The position numbers and the translations under genes are program-made. Under the pieces are notes generated by a model, which ran no database searches, had not been told where the DNA came from, and saw only the letters and a list, made by a program, of their open reading frames with translations. From Nematopogon swammerdamellus (lineage: Eukaryota > Arthropoda > Insecta > Lepidoptera > Adelidae), in contig OX336349.1 in assembly GCA_946902875.1 (NCBI GenBank), forward strand, positions 11,927,891-11,991,890: a DNA stretch of 64,000 bases, in the 5' to 3' direction. The first letter of the stretch is position 1, and each line of letters begins with the position of its first letter. Below, piece by piece: positions 11,635-25,400 of the stretch.

Positions 11635-13589
11635 ATTAATGTACAGAATTTTCGATTTGGATTCTTGCCTACTTAAGCTTGCCGACCGTACAAGACATTG
11701 ACGTCTTTATAGGAATGTGTACGGTTGTAATAATATGCACATATTTAAGCCAAGTGATATGAAATTTGATCTCTCGCACATTTCTAAGTTATTATCAAGT
11801 TGGAGAAGGTGCCGTAGCAAGCGCAGTCACTGAGGAAGCGGCTGGTGAGAACACAACACCACATTATTCTACTACTTTAATGGATCTGTAGGTACACAGG
11901 TGAAATTTATTGGACATCGATTTATGAATTAATTTGTCCTTGCTGCGTGCGTAGGTTTGACTTTGATTTGGATAATTTGGAAGTTTTTGCTATAAAAATA
12001 AATTAAGTAAATGTAACGAAGATGAATGAATGAAACGGGACAATATGAAACAGTCCCTATTACAGATGATCTTGATATACTGTATGATTCATCTAAGAAT
12101 TGGTTTTATGTAAATACATGATATACCAAAAACATATCTTTGTTAAAAGTAGGTTCCACATGCACTGAAAAATGAGAATGAAGTCTCCCCATGCAATAAA
12201 CGTTTTATACAAATCTATAAAACGCTAACATGTATCTTATTGAAGTATCTTTAAAATAGATTACACTGTATACATTCGTGATACCGGTGAACCTAAAAGA
12301 GCTCAATGGTATTTCCAATAAGTAGATCTACTTGTGAGCGCCACAATCTGACGAATTTCACGGGCCAGCGATAAAGATAGCTAGCCCCAGGCACCGACCC
12401 CACACCCCCAAATTACCGTCCAACCTAAACCAACAAGCTGAGAAACCGGAAGACAATCCCGAAGATCCCGCCGCGATAGCGTCTCCCGATCGATAATTTT
12501 CTGACACCGCAAGCACTCTAGAGAAGGTGAGAAAGTAGTAACCTCGCAAAGAAGTAAGAAAAGGCCGTAAAGTGTAATAAAAAACGTGAAACGTCTAAAA
12601 GGAAGTGTCGGGCCGACTTGAAATGGCCCCGATAAGCGGACCCCCACGACGACGCCATCTTGTCGCGACTGCCGCGCCGCCTGCCGGCGACGACGCGCAA
12701 CCACGACGGACTGAGCTTTACTTTTTATGTCGACCGACCGATGTGCCAAGCACTGCCAGCACCGGGTCCACCGGTGATGTCACATCGATTGATATCTTTA
12801 TTTCTTTTATATGTATAAATAAAACAAAATACTTCATGCGGGTCGAATTGAGAATGTCCTACTTTTTTGTAGTTGGCAAAACATTTAAGACATTATCCAC
12901 AAACATTTAGTCAATAATGCTGATCTGCACGCCTAGATGTAATGTTTTTGTAAATGTTAGATTTCTAAGCTAGCTAGATCTGGTTAAAAGATCGTTTGCT
13001 GTCCATAGGTCATAATACTTCCACTAATGGTAGCGGTCAGACGATGTCACGGTGACATATTTCTGTTAGTATATCAAACATAGTTCTTACATAATAAAAT
13101 ACTTAGTGTATATAATAAAACGAAATAAATTGCACATAAACAGCTATCGGTGTCACAATTTGCCTAAAAATCCTCTAAAAATAATCATTATGATGAATTA
13201 AGTCTCTAAATTTTTGACCATCGATTCACACTTACTCTTTAGGACACTTGATATCGAACATGATGCCGCTGCCAACGGAGCGGTTCGTAGATTTAGATAT
13301 AATCTGAGCTAGCTGGGAAAATAACCCTCCTTTTGTAACTAATTTATTTCACCAGTCAATTGGACGATACGTTTTCAACGCGTCGACTGTGGCGGCGTGC
13401 GGTCGTCCCCTAGAGCAGGCTTGTGGCGTAGAAGTGACCTACATGTAATATCGACCTTTCATGCAGACTTTATACATTTTGCCAAACGGTGTTGTTGTAA
13501 TGTTAGCTCGAGTTGGTTTGAAAGAAGAGCACGGCTTGAAAGAATTTTCTTCGTTTGGTTTAACTTTTTATTTTTTTTTATTTTTCACT
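11635..13589. other. Non-coding; GC-rich island near 12.65 kb
   Basis: A GC-rich, CpG-rich island at 12600-12765 contains, on the minus strand, AAGATGGCG and TCAGT, motifs seen at insect start sites. A following minus-strand open frame (12518-12700) does not resemble a known protein. The rest is AT-rich. Confidence 0.4.
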
Positions 13590-13835
13590 GAATCTAATAC
13601 GGATGGTTACATCTCTACTTACTACACCCGTGATATCAACTTATTACACCTTGGTGAACGAGTTCCCATTGTTCGTGTCTGTTATACTGAACTGAATGGA
13701 ACGAGAAATGATCTACAGTTTAGCGTGAATACGAAACACGGTCAGCCTCAACGGTCAGATAGTTACTCATCCGAGGTCCTACCGCGATCGCTCACTGAAG
13801 CACTGTCTGCCCCTTCGAGCTGCCGAGGCTTACGT
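13590..13835 (-). mobile_element. SINE-A copy with internal deletion
   Basis: Antisense SINE-A from the GGTTACATC tail region to the GCTGCCGAGGC head, missing much of the middle. A 144-residue open frame crossing it (13461-13895) is spurious. Confidence 0.8.
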
Positions 13836-13893
13836 TTGTATTTTTTTGGCATAAATTATAATAGAATTTCAATTATATTCGTGTATACTTTTT

Positions 13894-14120
13894 AGGGTTC
13901 CGTAACCAGTGTCGCTGGCAGGGACCTTTATAAAATCGGCTGTTCACACTTCCATCCGTCAGTCCGTCCGTTCGTCTGTCGTTCAAACGCTCTGTCCAAG
14001 TTATTACTCCGGAATTTGGAGCTCAATAAGTCTAAAAAATTGTAAATTTAGTTCTTACGGCTTGAAATTATTTTGCAGTTTATACCTTAAGCGGTTATTG
14101 AGAAATTTGCATTCTCACTA
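13894..14120 (+). repeat. AGGGTTCCGTA-type dispersed repeat (family F), 5' part
   Basis: Starts AGGGTTCCGTAACCAG, then runs of GTCCGTCCGTTCGTCTGTC and a GCTTGAAATT block. This layout is repeated at 52588, 53237, 59530 and 61255 and is very common in Lepidoptera. Its class is not clear from sequence alone. Confidence 0.75.
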
Positions 14121-15899
14121 GAATCTACTGTTAACTGACAGGGCGCGCCAGGCGCGAGACACGGTGCGACCGCGTGGTGTCTGCGTACACTTGCTATGCG
14201 TGCAAGAAGGCAATGGCTACGGGACCCTTTCTATGTGAACAACGTTCGCACTTAACAGGTTTTGTATGTTAAAAGCTAAATAAAAAGAGTATTATATGCC
14301 TTAATATGTGCATAGTAGCACTTCTATCACCTTTGCTCTGTCGGTCGACTCTATATAATAATGATGTTTGGATCCAAAATATACGATTACACGGAGATAA
14401 GAAGCGTCGTCGCCGGCGAGCCACGCTTCTCCCTACATTATTACTTTATTTCGATAAACAGCTAAAAAATTACCTCTCATTCACACCTTAGTCGGGATCA
14501 GCTGATTGATTTAGATCCGGTTCGGTCGGTCGCTTAACACGGGTGATGTAGTGGGCGGGTCGCGCTCGGAAAATTTGTAAGAATGAAGATAAGGCGGGAC
14601 ATTAATTTGAGACAAAGAGTGTCGCGGTTGTGATCGCCGAATGTGACTAATAAGCCATTTAGACAGGTACGCCATCTGTTATTGCTTCAGAGCATTGACA
14701 TTGGCATGGTCCAAACGAAAATTAATAAAATATAGCAGATGTTTATTTGCATGTATAAACATATTATGTAGACCCAACCGTAGGAACCTGGCTCGTCTCT
14801 ATGGATCCATGCGTAGATATTATCTTACAATAGTTTGCGTTATGCAGGTAAGGTGGATTCGACTTGTCAACCAGACGACGGGTGCTACCCTCATCCGACT
14901 TACGAGAAAACTGATTGTTTAAAAGATCGTTCCTTATCCTAAATGGATTTACTGTCAGTTTTGATCAAACAAAGCGGTTTTCTAAATACAGCGGAGTGTC
15001 CCCAACGCGACAAAGGGTTAAAAATGATGAATTTACAGCTTCTGTGTTTTTAGCGGTTCCTTGGAAGATTTGCGGGACAAAGATAAGCTACCGAAACTTA
15101 GGATCACTGTTTTTGAAGATTTCAGATTTGCTGAAACCGTTATTTTAATCTGCAAGATTATGTTACCGGTCCTCGGACTTCATAGAATTTTTAATGAGAT
15201 GTACAAATTGCCGGCAGATAAAATTGTCGCTGTTCTTTATAATACGCGCGCTTTGTACTATTTTGTCATTGTTGCAAAAGGTTTCACAATATTTACAAAC
15301 CGTGTAACGGTAATTGCCTTTTTTAATTTGTATTAGCGATCCAGAAATAAAGAAATTAGTATTTAGTACGTATTTTAAAATACTAAAGTTTTTTCAAGTA
15401 CTCATATTTCTTTAGCCGCTTTAATTGTAGGAGATTCTAAATCAGAAAGTTGAATGCAAAAAACCAGAAATAATGAAAGAAAGAGTAAAGGAAAGTAAGC
15501 ATAATAAAGATAAATAAGAAGGAATATAGAAATTGAAAGGAGTCATCACGTTTCAAGCGAGCCACGGGGGGTCACGGTTGAATGAACAATTCCGCCAAAT
15601 TTGAACTCACCAAATATTTTGTTTTCTCCCGTTAGTCCTCTGGGAACGGATTAGTACAACTTTTACTTCGCGTGTGAAATTGGAAGAATGCGTGTGGGCT
15701 ACAGAAAGTAAGATTAAACTTAAACAAATGCACCATACATTTTCCTTGGGATTTCAGTTTTTGCTAGAGCGTTGATTTTTTCCTTACATCGTGTCAGTTT
15801 GTGAATATTTTTTTATAACTTTCTTCGTTGCTATGTTTGTGAATACTTTATTATAAATTAACAATTGGACTTCAACTGTTCTCTTTTTTGATACTTTTT
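14121..15899. other. Non-coding; moderately GC-rich patches
   Basis: No gene is supported. GC-richer patches lie at 14140-14200 and 14505-14680, the latter ending in CGCCATCTGTTATTG. The remainder is AT-rich. Confidence 0.4.
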
Positions 15900-16216
15900 C
15901 TAAACATACCATAACATCTTAGATCTTTTAAATATGGGATCTGATCTACCCGGCCAAAACAGCTCATGGATAATGTGCAAACTCTGTAAGCGAGGTTCCA
16001 CCTTCCACTTGCTATCCTGGTCGACCAGAGCACCCAGCTGCACCAGGCTGCAGTTGCAGGCATCAGGCCGTTTCCGTATGGAGGTCTTCACTTCAATTAC
16101 CACCGTACACCGAAAGACGTTCACATCCGAGCTGCGCTGCACGCAGCATCCGACCGAGCCGATAATCCGTCCGAGAGCATGGACAGAGCCGACTATCCGT
16201 GCGATCTTCTACGCCG
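15900..16216 (-). other. Unrecognised open reading frame island
   Basis: A frame open for about 105 codons on the minus strand includes RCTVVIEVKTSIRKRPDACN and LVQLGALVDQDSKWKVEPRL. It is more protein-like than other non-genic frames here and GC-richer than its surroundings. The plus strand is also open (15934-16254). It abuts a SINE-B fragment. It could be a piece of a transposon protein, an isolated exon or chance; I do not recognise it. Confidence 0.25.
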
Positions 16217-16227
16217 AGAGGGATCTC

Positions 16228-16345
16228 CGAGACGGCTATTGTGGACTAGAGTAGAACACGGCTGAGGGCTACTATGCAGACATCTTATATCCAGTACGGT
16301 GGTACCAAACCAGTCGGCTACAATTTAAGCCTACCACCTATTAAG
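16228..16345 (-). mobile_element. SINE-B fragment
   Basis: Antisense SINE-B middle section: GGACTAGAGTAGAACAC, ATCCAGTACGGTGGTACCAA, CGGCTACAATTTAAGCC and CTACCACCTA. Confidence 0.85.
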
Positions 16346-16531
16346 GGGCAAGGAAATATAATAAAGTCTGTAGGTATGTACCTTCTCTCATTTTCCTGCC
16401 TGATAGCTGAATTCTTACCGATATAAGTAACACGCTGAGACGTATTGGGGCACTGATTTAAAAAAACGTTAAAAATAATTTAGGCACTGTGTAACTTACA
16501 TTCATATCGAGAGTAAGATAACAAATACCCA

Positions 16532-16853
16532 GTACCGTGTGGGGTCGGTACTTTAAAATAATAGCCCCACTGCATCTCTCCCCGTGTATGTCGTAAAAGG
16601 CGACTAAGGGATATGACTCCCTTCTTATATTACTAGGTGGTAGGGTTTAACCCGCCCGGGTTGGTACCACCGCACTGAATGAAAGGTCGGTCGAAACGGC
16701 TATGTAAATAGTTTGTGTTTTCCGTCCAGTTCAGTGTAACCGGCACGACCGAAGGGAAGCACTGCCGTGGCACCAAGTTCATCCGGTGTTATGGGCTGAC
16801 ATCACGGAGGTTGTAGGTGATGTAGCCAACGGTGTCAGTTCCCATAAAAAAAC
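16532..16853 (+). mobile_element. Composite SINE: family E antisense fused to the SINE-A body, copy 1
   Basis: The first 80 bp are family E in inverted orientation (GTGGGGTCGG, AGCCCCACTGC, GGCGACTAAGGG) in place of the tRNA head. The sequence then continues from CTCCCTTCTTATATTACTAG through the rest of SINE-A to an A-rich tail. The same junction occurs at 33285. Confidence 0.85.
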
Positions 16854-16921
16854 AAACCTAGAAGTAGCATCATCGCATTGAGAAAGTGAAAGAAAAGTGC
16901 ACAGATACAAAGATACATACT

Positions 16922-17700
16922 TAGATAATATCAAAATCAAATCAAAATATATTTATTGCACTTGAAATGTTTTTTGCAAAAGGTACAGCTTAACACCGTA
17001 GGCGTTCTCCCCCAGCCAACCTTTGGGTTATTATGAAAAAGTGTGGAGTGGCAGAGAAGAAATAAATGAATGATGGATGATAAAATATAGACATATAATT
17101 AAACAGATAATAAAACACAAATACAAATAAATGGAGAAACATACATATATATATATAAATATATATGATATATAAACATACATACTTATAAATAACATAT
17201 ACAGGGGAGGTAACAATAGACTCTAAAACATTTATCTACATGAACACTAATGAATAACGTTTGTAAGCTTGGATGTAGAAGGTTATCTCCGAAAATACTC
17301 ATCCGACTTTAAAAAAGTATTTGACCAATATTTAGGATAGACCTTCAAGAGCTAGTTAATAGTTCTGAAGTTCCAAAAAGTGCGTCAGAACACGCTTTTT
17401 AAACACAAATACTGACGAGGATAGACGAATATCGAGGGGTAGCGAGTTCCACATGCGTGCTGCATTCACGGTGAACGAGTCAGAGTAGGAAGTGGAGGAG
17501 TGAGAAGGGATGGCGAGTGCTCGAGAATCGGTTGATCTCAGAGGAAGTCCATGTGCACAGAGAAATTGGAATCGATCCCGCAAGTACTCAGGGGCCCCAG
17601 TGTCATTCAGCGTGCAGAATAGAAGAGAGAGGTGTAATACAGGTGTTTCAAACGTCGCCACAGTAACAGTCCGAAAATCTGCTGGTATGGCGTCTCACTG
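16922..17700 (-). mobile_element. 5'-truncated jockey-like LINE with ORF2 C-terminus
   Basis: A clean minus-strand frame, 17661 to the stop at 17356, includes YLRDRFQFLCAHGLPLRSTD and SDSFTVNAARMWNSLPLDIR, followed by VFVFKKRV. This is the typical C-terminal end of jockey-type ORF2 proteins. A 3' UTR of about 430 bp follows, with AATAAA at 16952-16957 and a TTTGATTTTGAT tail. It is the best preserved coding LINE remnant of the window, but only about 100 residues remain. Confidence 0.85.
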
Positions 17701-17734
17701 AGCGTGGTTTTGCGAGGAGAAGTCAAGTGATTTT

Positions 17735-17870
17735 GTCAGTGCTTCCCATTGGTCGTGCCGACACTGCACGAAGCACTGACAAGGCACCTAGTTCAGCAAG
17801 GTGTTATGGGCTGACATCAAGCATATTGTAGGTAATGTAGCCAACCGTATCAGTTTCCATAAAAAACAGT
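17735..17870 (+). mobile_element. SINE-A fragment, 3' end
   Basis: CAGTGCTTCCCATT, GGCACCTAGTTCA, GTTATGGGCTGACATCA, GATGTAGCCAACCG and CATAAAAAAC in SINE-A order. A short family D piece (17690-17722) precedes it directly. Confidence 0.8.
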
Positions 17871-20800
17871 TTTTCACGAGGATTGGGTTAGACCTAGGTA
17901 AAAAAAAAAACAAATAAAATTGTTCCAGACTGAGATTTATTTCTTGGGATATCTCGAGAGTACCACAAGCGTTGAGCACACGAGGTACCTGTCGTCCGCT
18001 GCGCTGTGTAATGTAATACCTAGTGTAGCCGAGATAGGACACTCTCGTTTTACTTCCCATTATTATTAGTCGCACCACTGCGCACGCAGGCAAAAACTTA
18101 TATATTTTCTGGGCTACGCAAGAAGCGACACTGCTGATTTTTGGATTGTTAATTCCCGGGCGATTTTTTTTAAATATTATATTTGAAATCTATAAAAAAT
18201 ATCAAATTGATTAGTTATTAAAATTCGTATTTAGACGTTTGCAATAAAATGTATCATAAATTGTGATACATATATCAAAAAGTGATCGAAAAAAGAGTAT
18301 CTACTGATAATATAAGATATTATGGCGTATGTATACTATATAGTCTTATGTCGCACCTTGTTGAAAAAATAAGTGAATACTGAAGTTTGTGTAAAAGAAC
18401 CCATCAAAAACATACATGAAAAAAAAGGATTGGTGGTTTAAAAAAAATGTAGAAATAGGCCAATTTCCTTGCCTACACGTTATTAGCAGTGGTTTGACAA
18501 GCACAGAAATATATTGTGTGAATTGATAAATTTACAAACCAAACCAGTCCTATTGGTTGATGTTAGCGCTTGAAATTGCACAGTGCGCATGCGGCGGTTT
18601 TGCGAGAATATAGCGAATATAGTCTTCAGGTTAAAGACCACACGAAGTACTTAATTTTGAATTAGATAAAAAACTTAAAATAAAAAAGAAATCAATAATT
18701 GAAGGGCTGAACTTAAATACCGCACTGAATCTAGTGAAATCATCCCTACATTCAGCATAGGCCTTTTGTCCAGTCCTTTTTTTCTCATCTCCTAGGTTTG
18801 TTTAACAATTTAATGCTGAAGGAAAAATACATATTTCCTATTTATTTTAATTTTATTAAGAAATTCCTAAATATTCTTAGCTACATAAAATGTTATCTAA
18901 AATTCATAAATGACCTATAGGATATCTAAACTACGATGAAGTTAGGGGTGACGCTTCTTAATGTCTCGTTTTGTTTGGGACGATCGGGTAGTCGGCGCCG
19001 GCGCATGTCCAATGATCTGTGATGCAGAAGAGGAGGCTCGCGGGCTGACGAAGCGGCCTCCTAATTCGCGGCGACTTCAGACCACGAGAGCTCATTAGCG
19101 CAGGAGACGGACGCGATGCGCCGTGTCGCCTCTCCTACAGTACAACCTTATCTTTGGTTTGTCCTCATTATTTTTTGTTGTTGTGAAAAAATGACATTCA
19201 ATGAGTCCAAGGAGGCATTTAATAGGAACTTAAAAATCAATTAAGGGTTCTAATATCTAAGATCCAGGTCGTCTAACTGAATGTTAGACGACCTGGATCT
19301 TGAATTTTAGACATACTTAAAATGATTCGCTGCAGCAAATTACGGTGTTGGTACGCTTGATCGGTTTCATCACCCCTTACCCAGTCAGTAGGTATTCGTT
19401 GTGCACAATCCAGAAGAACAAACGTCTGAAAAAAAAACATCGGTAATTCTGTTCATATGTAAATGTTATCTAAAATATTTTCTTGTTTAATAAATAATTT
19501 TAATTTTGTTAAACAGTTTAACCTTGATCATGGATCAAATCGACACCAATCTAAATAGGTGAAGAATCGACTCTGTACTCCGGTGCGATCTCTACGAGCA
19601 GATAGCGAGTGTGGAGGTAGCCTGGAATGCTGTCAAACTATTCTCAAAATATTTACAGACAAAGTGTGAAAAGACATAGAACTGCGATTTCGAACAATTC
19701 ATACAATTTAAGTTATCGCCAACATTAATTAACATTAATTTAGAAATGCACACAATTTGCATAAGAGGGCTTGTAACACGGGTGTTGAAAAAGATACGTT
19801 AGTGCGATAAGGGTGATACGTAAATATACGTACAAGTGTATTGTTTATTGAGCATTCTTATGGCAGTAAGTGCAATCGAACTTGTCACAATTTGTGATAT
19901 CCGGTTTTATTACACCCAAGAATCAACCAGCAAGAAACTTCACAGAGACGTTTCATCTATCGATGAGTCGATTTCGCTTCTACCCTTTTGAATCCTCTGT
20001 TTAAAGACTAATCGAAACGGTTCACATGTCTCATTCAATGAGAGATCTTATCGACTCTATGGCATTAATAGGAATTAAGCTTCGCATCACAGTGGACATT
20101 CCAAACCACCTGGTCTTAAAGAAGCTTTTCTTGTAACGCTTATTATATAAATACATAGGTATATAACGATCCTTAATCACTTAGTTGACGACTAAATATT
20201 GTGGGAGATGTTTGGTAGACAGCTTAAGAACTGGCTACCTTTCAAACAAGGTTAGGTATTTGGTACATATTCATAGATTTATATATACTGAGTACCTACC
20301 TGCTAGCATTTTTGACGGAATCTAAAAAATATGTTATGTAACGTCAAATTTTAATTTAAGTCCAAGAAATGATACAAGTCTAAACGAGACACGATACAAG
20401 TATTTTTATGACACGATGTCAATTCGCCGAAAGGACGCGAAAATAAAACAAAACACACTCCACTGCGACATGTACTGTATTTAAAATGCTTGCTGCAGCA
20501 GAGGTATTTATTACCATAATCGCAATAATTCAACATTCGAAGCGCCATCTCTTAAACGTAAGACAAAACAACCAAAAAAAGTTTACTTTGTTGACCGCCA
20601 GAGCACCGCGCTGTGGCATCCGACGTCACATCTCTACTAATGTAGTAACGTCTTGCGCATTGGACATGTGAAATGAAATTAATATTCATGTCGATAAAGC
20701 CGATATTGCCGTGAACATGTAGTGAGTTCTCGATAGACATTTCAGTCATGTACGCTGCACCGGTGTAAAGGAAAATGACGTTTATAATTTATACACGACG

Positions 20801-21156
20801 GTGTCCCATTGTCTTGAGTAATGTCGTCTGATTGTCGGGCGGTGCTTATGGAAATTATTTCTGGAGAAGGCTGCGCGGAGAGATTATGTTATAATTTTAC
20901 TGTTACTTTATTGTTAGTAGTTTAATGAATGCGCATTGAGATGCAGTCAATTAGGCGCGTTCTGAAATTAGCAATGTTGATATGCGGAAGAAGGCGCCCT
21001 ATGCTGAGAGGATAGAACCAAGACAGAACGAACGAGATGATAAAACATTGATATAATAATACACTGAACTTTAAATATATAGAATTTTAGTTGATTTTAG
21101 AGTATACTTACGATTAATTTTTATTATTCTTGAAGTGTTCATAAATGCCACAGTGT
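17871..21156. other. Non-coding; GC-rich patch and a perfect hairpin
   Basis: No gene is supported. A GC-richer, complex patch lies at 18975-19140. A perfect hairpin with 19-bp arms (19259-19277 and 19283-19301, loop TGAAT) lies close by. The rest is AT-rich. Confidence 0.4.
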
Positions 21157-21491
21157 TTTTTTATGTAATCCGGTATGGGTGGCTGAGTAAAAGAGACCAA
21201 AGCACACGCCCCGAACAGCCAATGTCACATCCGAGAAGGTAGGTGCCGCTAGGTGCCATATCAGAGACTTCCCTTTGGATTGCTGGCTTTATACATCCAG
21301 TACGGTGTTACCAACGAAGTCGGCTACGATTTGAGCCTACCATCTAGTAAGGTTCCGGTTCCGAACGGTGAAGCAGTAGGTATGCACGTAAATTTTTCCG
21401 TCACAAAAAAAATGTCATTGGTACACGCCGACGGGATTCGAACCTCGGACCTCTCGCAAGAGAAGCGGACGCACAGATCACTCGGCTTTTC
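21157..21491 (-). mobile_element. SINE-B, nearly full length
   Basis: Antisense copy running from poly-T and ATGTAATCCGGTATGG to the tRNA-related head, where GGGATTCGAACCTCGGACC (the inverted B box) and CTCGCAAGAGAAGCGG are clear. Some internal sequence is lost. Confidence 0.9.
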
Positions 21492-22074
21492 AATGATATT
21501 AATTATTTCATACGTAATATGTGAAATAGGAAAATAAATTATATTACATTTATATAAATCAAAAGACTACCTGAACATGAACATATAACGCATTCAATGA
21601 TAAATAAAGTGCTTTACAATATTTATGCTTGCAGACTCACACAGACACCTTTTCGCCGACTACCAGCAATGAATCGGGCTCAAAGGACCAATAATGGCGG
21701 AAACTGTGCACTGAGGGGGGTAACTACCCCGCACTGTCATCGCATATTTATATGTCACCGAGCCACCGCGCGACCATGCGCGCGCAGCATCCCACCATAA
21801 ATATTCTAAATGTCTTAAAAATAAAGGAAACGCATAATAATGTTCGGGAATAATTCACGAGTGTTGTGGCACGTTCAATTTCTATGTGAGTTAAGAGTCA
21901 ACTGGAGTTGGTAGCGAGTTTTATTGAAATTACTTTTGCTTGTACACGATTAAATCAAGAAACTTCACTGTAGAGATATCTAGTCGCTCTTGTAGTAACG
22001 TAGAATAACATTATTTCGATTATGACAAGATTTCCATAAATAATTAATTTGTGATCGTGATTATAACAAAAATC
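21492..22074. other. Non-coding sequence
   Basis: No gene seen. A GC-rich patch at 21705-21800 ends in CACCATAAATATT. Confidence 0.4.
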
Positions 22075-22400
22075 AATTTCACATAAGTTCCCACACCACA
22101 CACGCTGTATTCCGACAATCAGGGTGAGCAGAGTAATCGGTGTTGTGCTGCAAGAATTTTGGTAAATCACAGCACAACACTGACCAACACGTTTAGCAAA
22201 GTATTCGGACAAGATACTCGTAACTATCAAGCAGCTAGTAAGCATGCCTGACTCGGTGGAAGGACCGCGCCAAGGCGAGAGGTGACTAGCATGTCGCCCT
22301 TATGCACGGGTCCTTATTCCTCAGTCGCCTTTTACGACATGCACGGGGAAAGATACAGTTGGGCTATTCTTTTCAAGTACCGACCCCATACGGTACTATA
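22075..22400 (-). repeat. Long copy of repeat family C joined to family E
   Basis: Carries the CACACGCTGTATTCC start, the hairpin arms GGTGTTGTGCTG and CAGCACAACAC, CATGTCGCCCTTATGCACGG, and then the family E block with CAGTCGCCTTTTACGACATG and TACCGACCCCATACGG. It indicates that C and E are halves of one element of roughly 320 bp. Confidence 0.75.
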
Positions 22401-25400
22401 TATGTTCCCAACCGGCAAAATTGTCTTGTAAGTGTAAAATAAACCAAAGTCCACGAGTAATTTTTGGCCGTGATAAACGCCAAATACGCAAAAACACGCA
22501 AAAAGTGCGGCAAAGAAAGTCCAAAACCATTGAGAAAATAAAAAAATACCAACATAAAATTTGGTTTCTTACCAACAATGTGGTTTGTTGTTTTTTGTAT
22601 ATATAAGTAAAATTACTATAAAAAAAATTAAAAAAAAGTATGAATAATTAAAAAAAATCTGAGAATGTGTGTATTATTAAAATTTTACAATACCACTGAT
22701 GTAAAGGTCACACAGCACTGAGAAAACTAGCTTGTTGAAATTTTATTATTATTTTAACCACGAAAGGAGATAAAAATAAAAAACAAAAAACGCCTACACG
22801 AAATTATCGACGTAATTAACCATACGTACCTAAATGCACCTATCCACGTATCTTTGCTCACGTAAGTAGGTACCTATTTTTATTTTAGTTTTCATCGATA
22901 GACTATTTTAGAGGTATATAAAAAGTGGTAGGAAACTAAAATAATTTGGTATTTGAAATTGGTCGTTGGCGTTTGTCATGGCCTTAAGCGAAAACATTAT
23001 GTGGAGACAAAACTGATAATCTATCGACACTTGTGGTTCGAGACGAGGCTCTTTACTTGCACGTCATCAATGTAATTTTTATCTGTCCATACCCAGGCTT
23101 GTTGCATTCATTATGTATATTGTACGTAGCCGGGGAATTAACTAACATAGCCATGTTTTACGTTGGTTCGTTTGTTGAACTAACTTCAAATAAAATTATC
23201 TTCGTAGAGTGCCATAATCTAACGAAGTTAGTTTGGCTATCGTTAGAGCGATCTCCACCTTTGAAACAGCGGCCCGGAACAGAGACCACTGACGCAGGTT
23301 TGTCAGTCAAGAATATGTACGACGTCCTCTAGGTTTTCCTTTGCCTTGGATCTTCCATCAACCTGCAGCAGTATATGTATATTTGTCGTTCCGCGTGTAA
23401 CCGAAATACCATTTATTTATTAACAAATGTTTCTTAGTGTAATTTCAAAGGAAACCTCTGCGTTAAAATCTTTTCTATGGAAAATATCACCTTTATTAAA
23501 ATGCGCAATAATGTTGCACTATCGAGTAGGACTATTATATTGATTCTTATCTTCAAGTGACTTCTGCTTTCTAAATGAATAGACGTATGTTCTTGAATGA
23601 TGTCGTATCTGAGTGTTCTTCCTTTACTAAGCCCAGATGTGATACGAATGTTTCAAACAATAGCCTTATCTAAAGAGGCACGCTTACCAAAGTCCCACAG
23701 CGTGTTGACACGTCGATAAGAGTGGAGGAGGCATCCAGGCAAATATCAGCAGTTCCTTGAAACCGCTCAGAAGGTCGCCAGGTAAGGTATTTTTCTTTGT
23801 CAGGTCGGGTCATGTGTTGACACTTCTCTATCGGAAGACAAACTTACATCACTTTTTACTCAGGACTCTTTTGATTTCTGAAGAAAAGTGTTAGTTGCTT
23901 CTTTGTTTTCTGTTTGAGTTTGAATTTTGATAAGAAGAGTGTTTACGTAGTGGGAAATAAAATTTATGAATAAAATATAGTAATTTTTATTTTAGGCAAA
24001 AAAAAATTTCAGTAAAAAATTTTGACCATGAAGTTAAGATCTCGCTGGAAATATTTTCATTATTCAAATTACATACATATACAAACATAAATTACATATA
24101 CAATTTGCAACACCATCGTTCCAAATAAAGCATTGAATGGGTTCAATGTGTTTTTAAGTAAAGTTGTCATTTTAAATATCATAAGTGTTTTTATATGTAA
24201 TGTAGATTAAACTGAGCCTGTCATTATATCTTTAGCGATATAATAGAAAAACCAACGGTGCTTTTGTGATTACTAGTGTTCCAAAAGAGCACTTAATACA
24301 AAACCAGAAATTATTTAACAGAAGGGACCACCGTAAAAAAGTTTAAATCCCTTGATTATAGCCTGGATGTCTTCTGAAAATTATAAAACCATTATAAATG
24401 CATCTACTACCCTTTCGGCAGATGGCTTCTTCCCTTTAGGAGACCCTCCTTTTAATAGTGATTTGTTTAATGCTTTTTCTATTATGATTAGTTAATAGTT
24501 TGGCTCGTATAATGCGGTTTTAATTTTTTGAGGTTGGAATTGTGAGGTTTTAGAAAGTAGTAGTTGCCTGCCCTTAAATAGTAAAGCTGTGATAAACTTT
24601 AGATTATTCTGCCTGTAAAAGTGACAGTGCAATATGTTGATGTGTGTTTTGGCGAATGTTAACTTTTCTTATATATGTTTTAATATTTAGATGCATTTAC
24701 TTACATTTTTAAGACGTATTAAAATTAAAATGAATCTACAAAATTAAAGAAATACCAAAACAAGACCCCTAATAATATACCAAAAATAAAAAGATTTCCT
24801 CCAGGAACCTTTAATATTGTGCTTTTTAGGCATTAAGTCCGCCTTTTTATGAAACTTTGTTTAAATTGTGAAATAATGTATTTATTTTTTTTTTTATTTT
24901 ACTACTTTTACTTACGTATTCGCTTATTTTACTTACTTTATTGGAGATAATTAATCATAATAACATCACTTGTATGCAATATTAAAATTTGCTCAACGTA
25001 TCAAATTTACTTAAATAGCCTCGTACGTAGATATTTCACGCATTCCTATACATATGTAACCTAAAATAAATGACTGTAATGGATCCGAGTGATCGATCCG
25101 GCGTGTATCGACTGAAATTAAAAGTCCATTACGCTCGTCCCGTCCAGAGAGCACAATCCGAGCCAGGGACCAAGAATGCGCGGGTACGAGCCAGACAATT
25201 GTTCGTCGAGGCACTTATTTATTTTAAACTAGCTGTGTCTGCAGCTCCGCTCGCGTTAAAGCTACACTTAACAGATAACCTGCCTCAGATCTTCTACCTT
25301 CGGCCGTGATACACGGTCGCTGTATTTATTAGGGTGTGATATTACAAAACATAAATACTTCGTTAATTTCAAAATATCACTTATCAAATGGTGAAGACCA

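Noticed and set aside
13461..13895. 144-residue plus-strand frame
   Set aside because: Most of it is antisense SINE-A sequence.
23700..23790. Possible exon with CGCCAG|GTAAGG donor
   Set aside because: No acceptor, start codon or protein-like frame can be linked to it.
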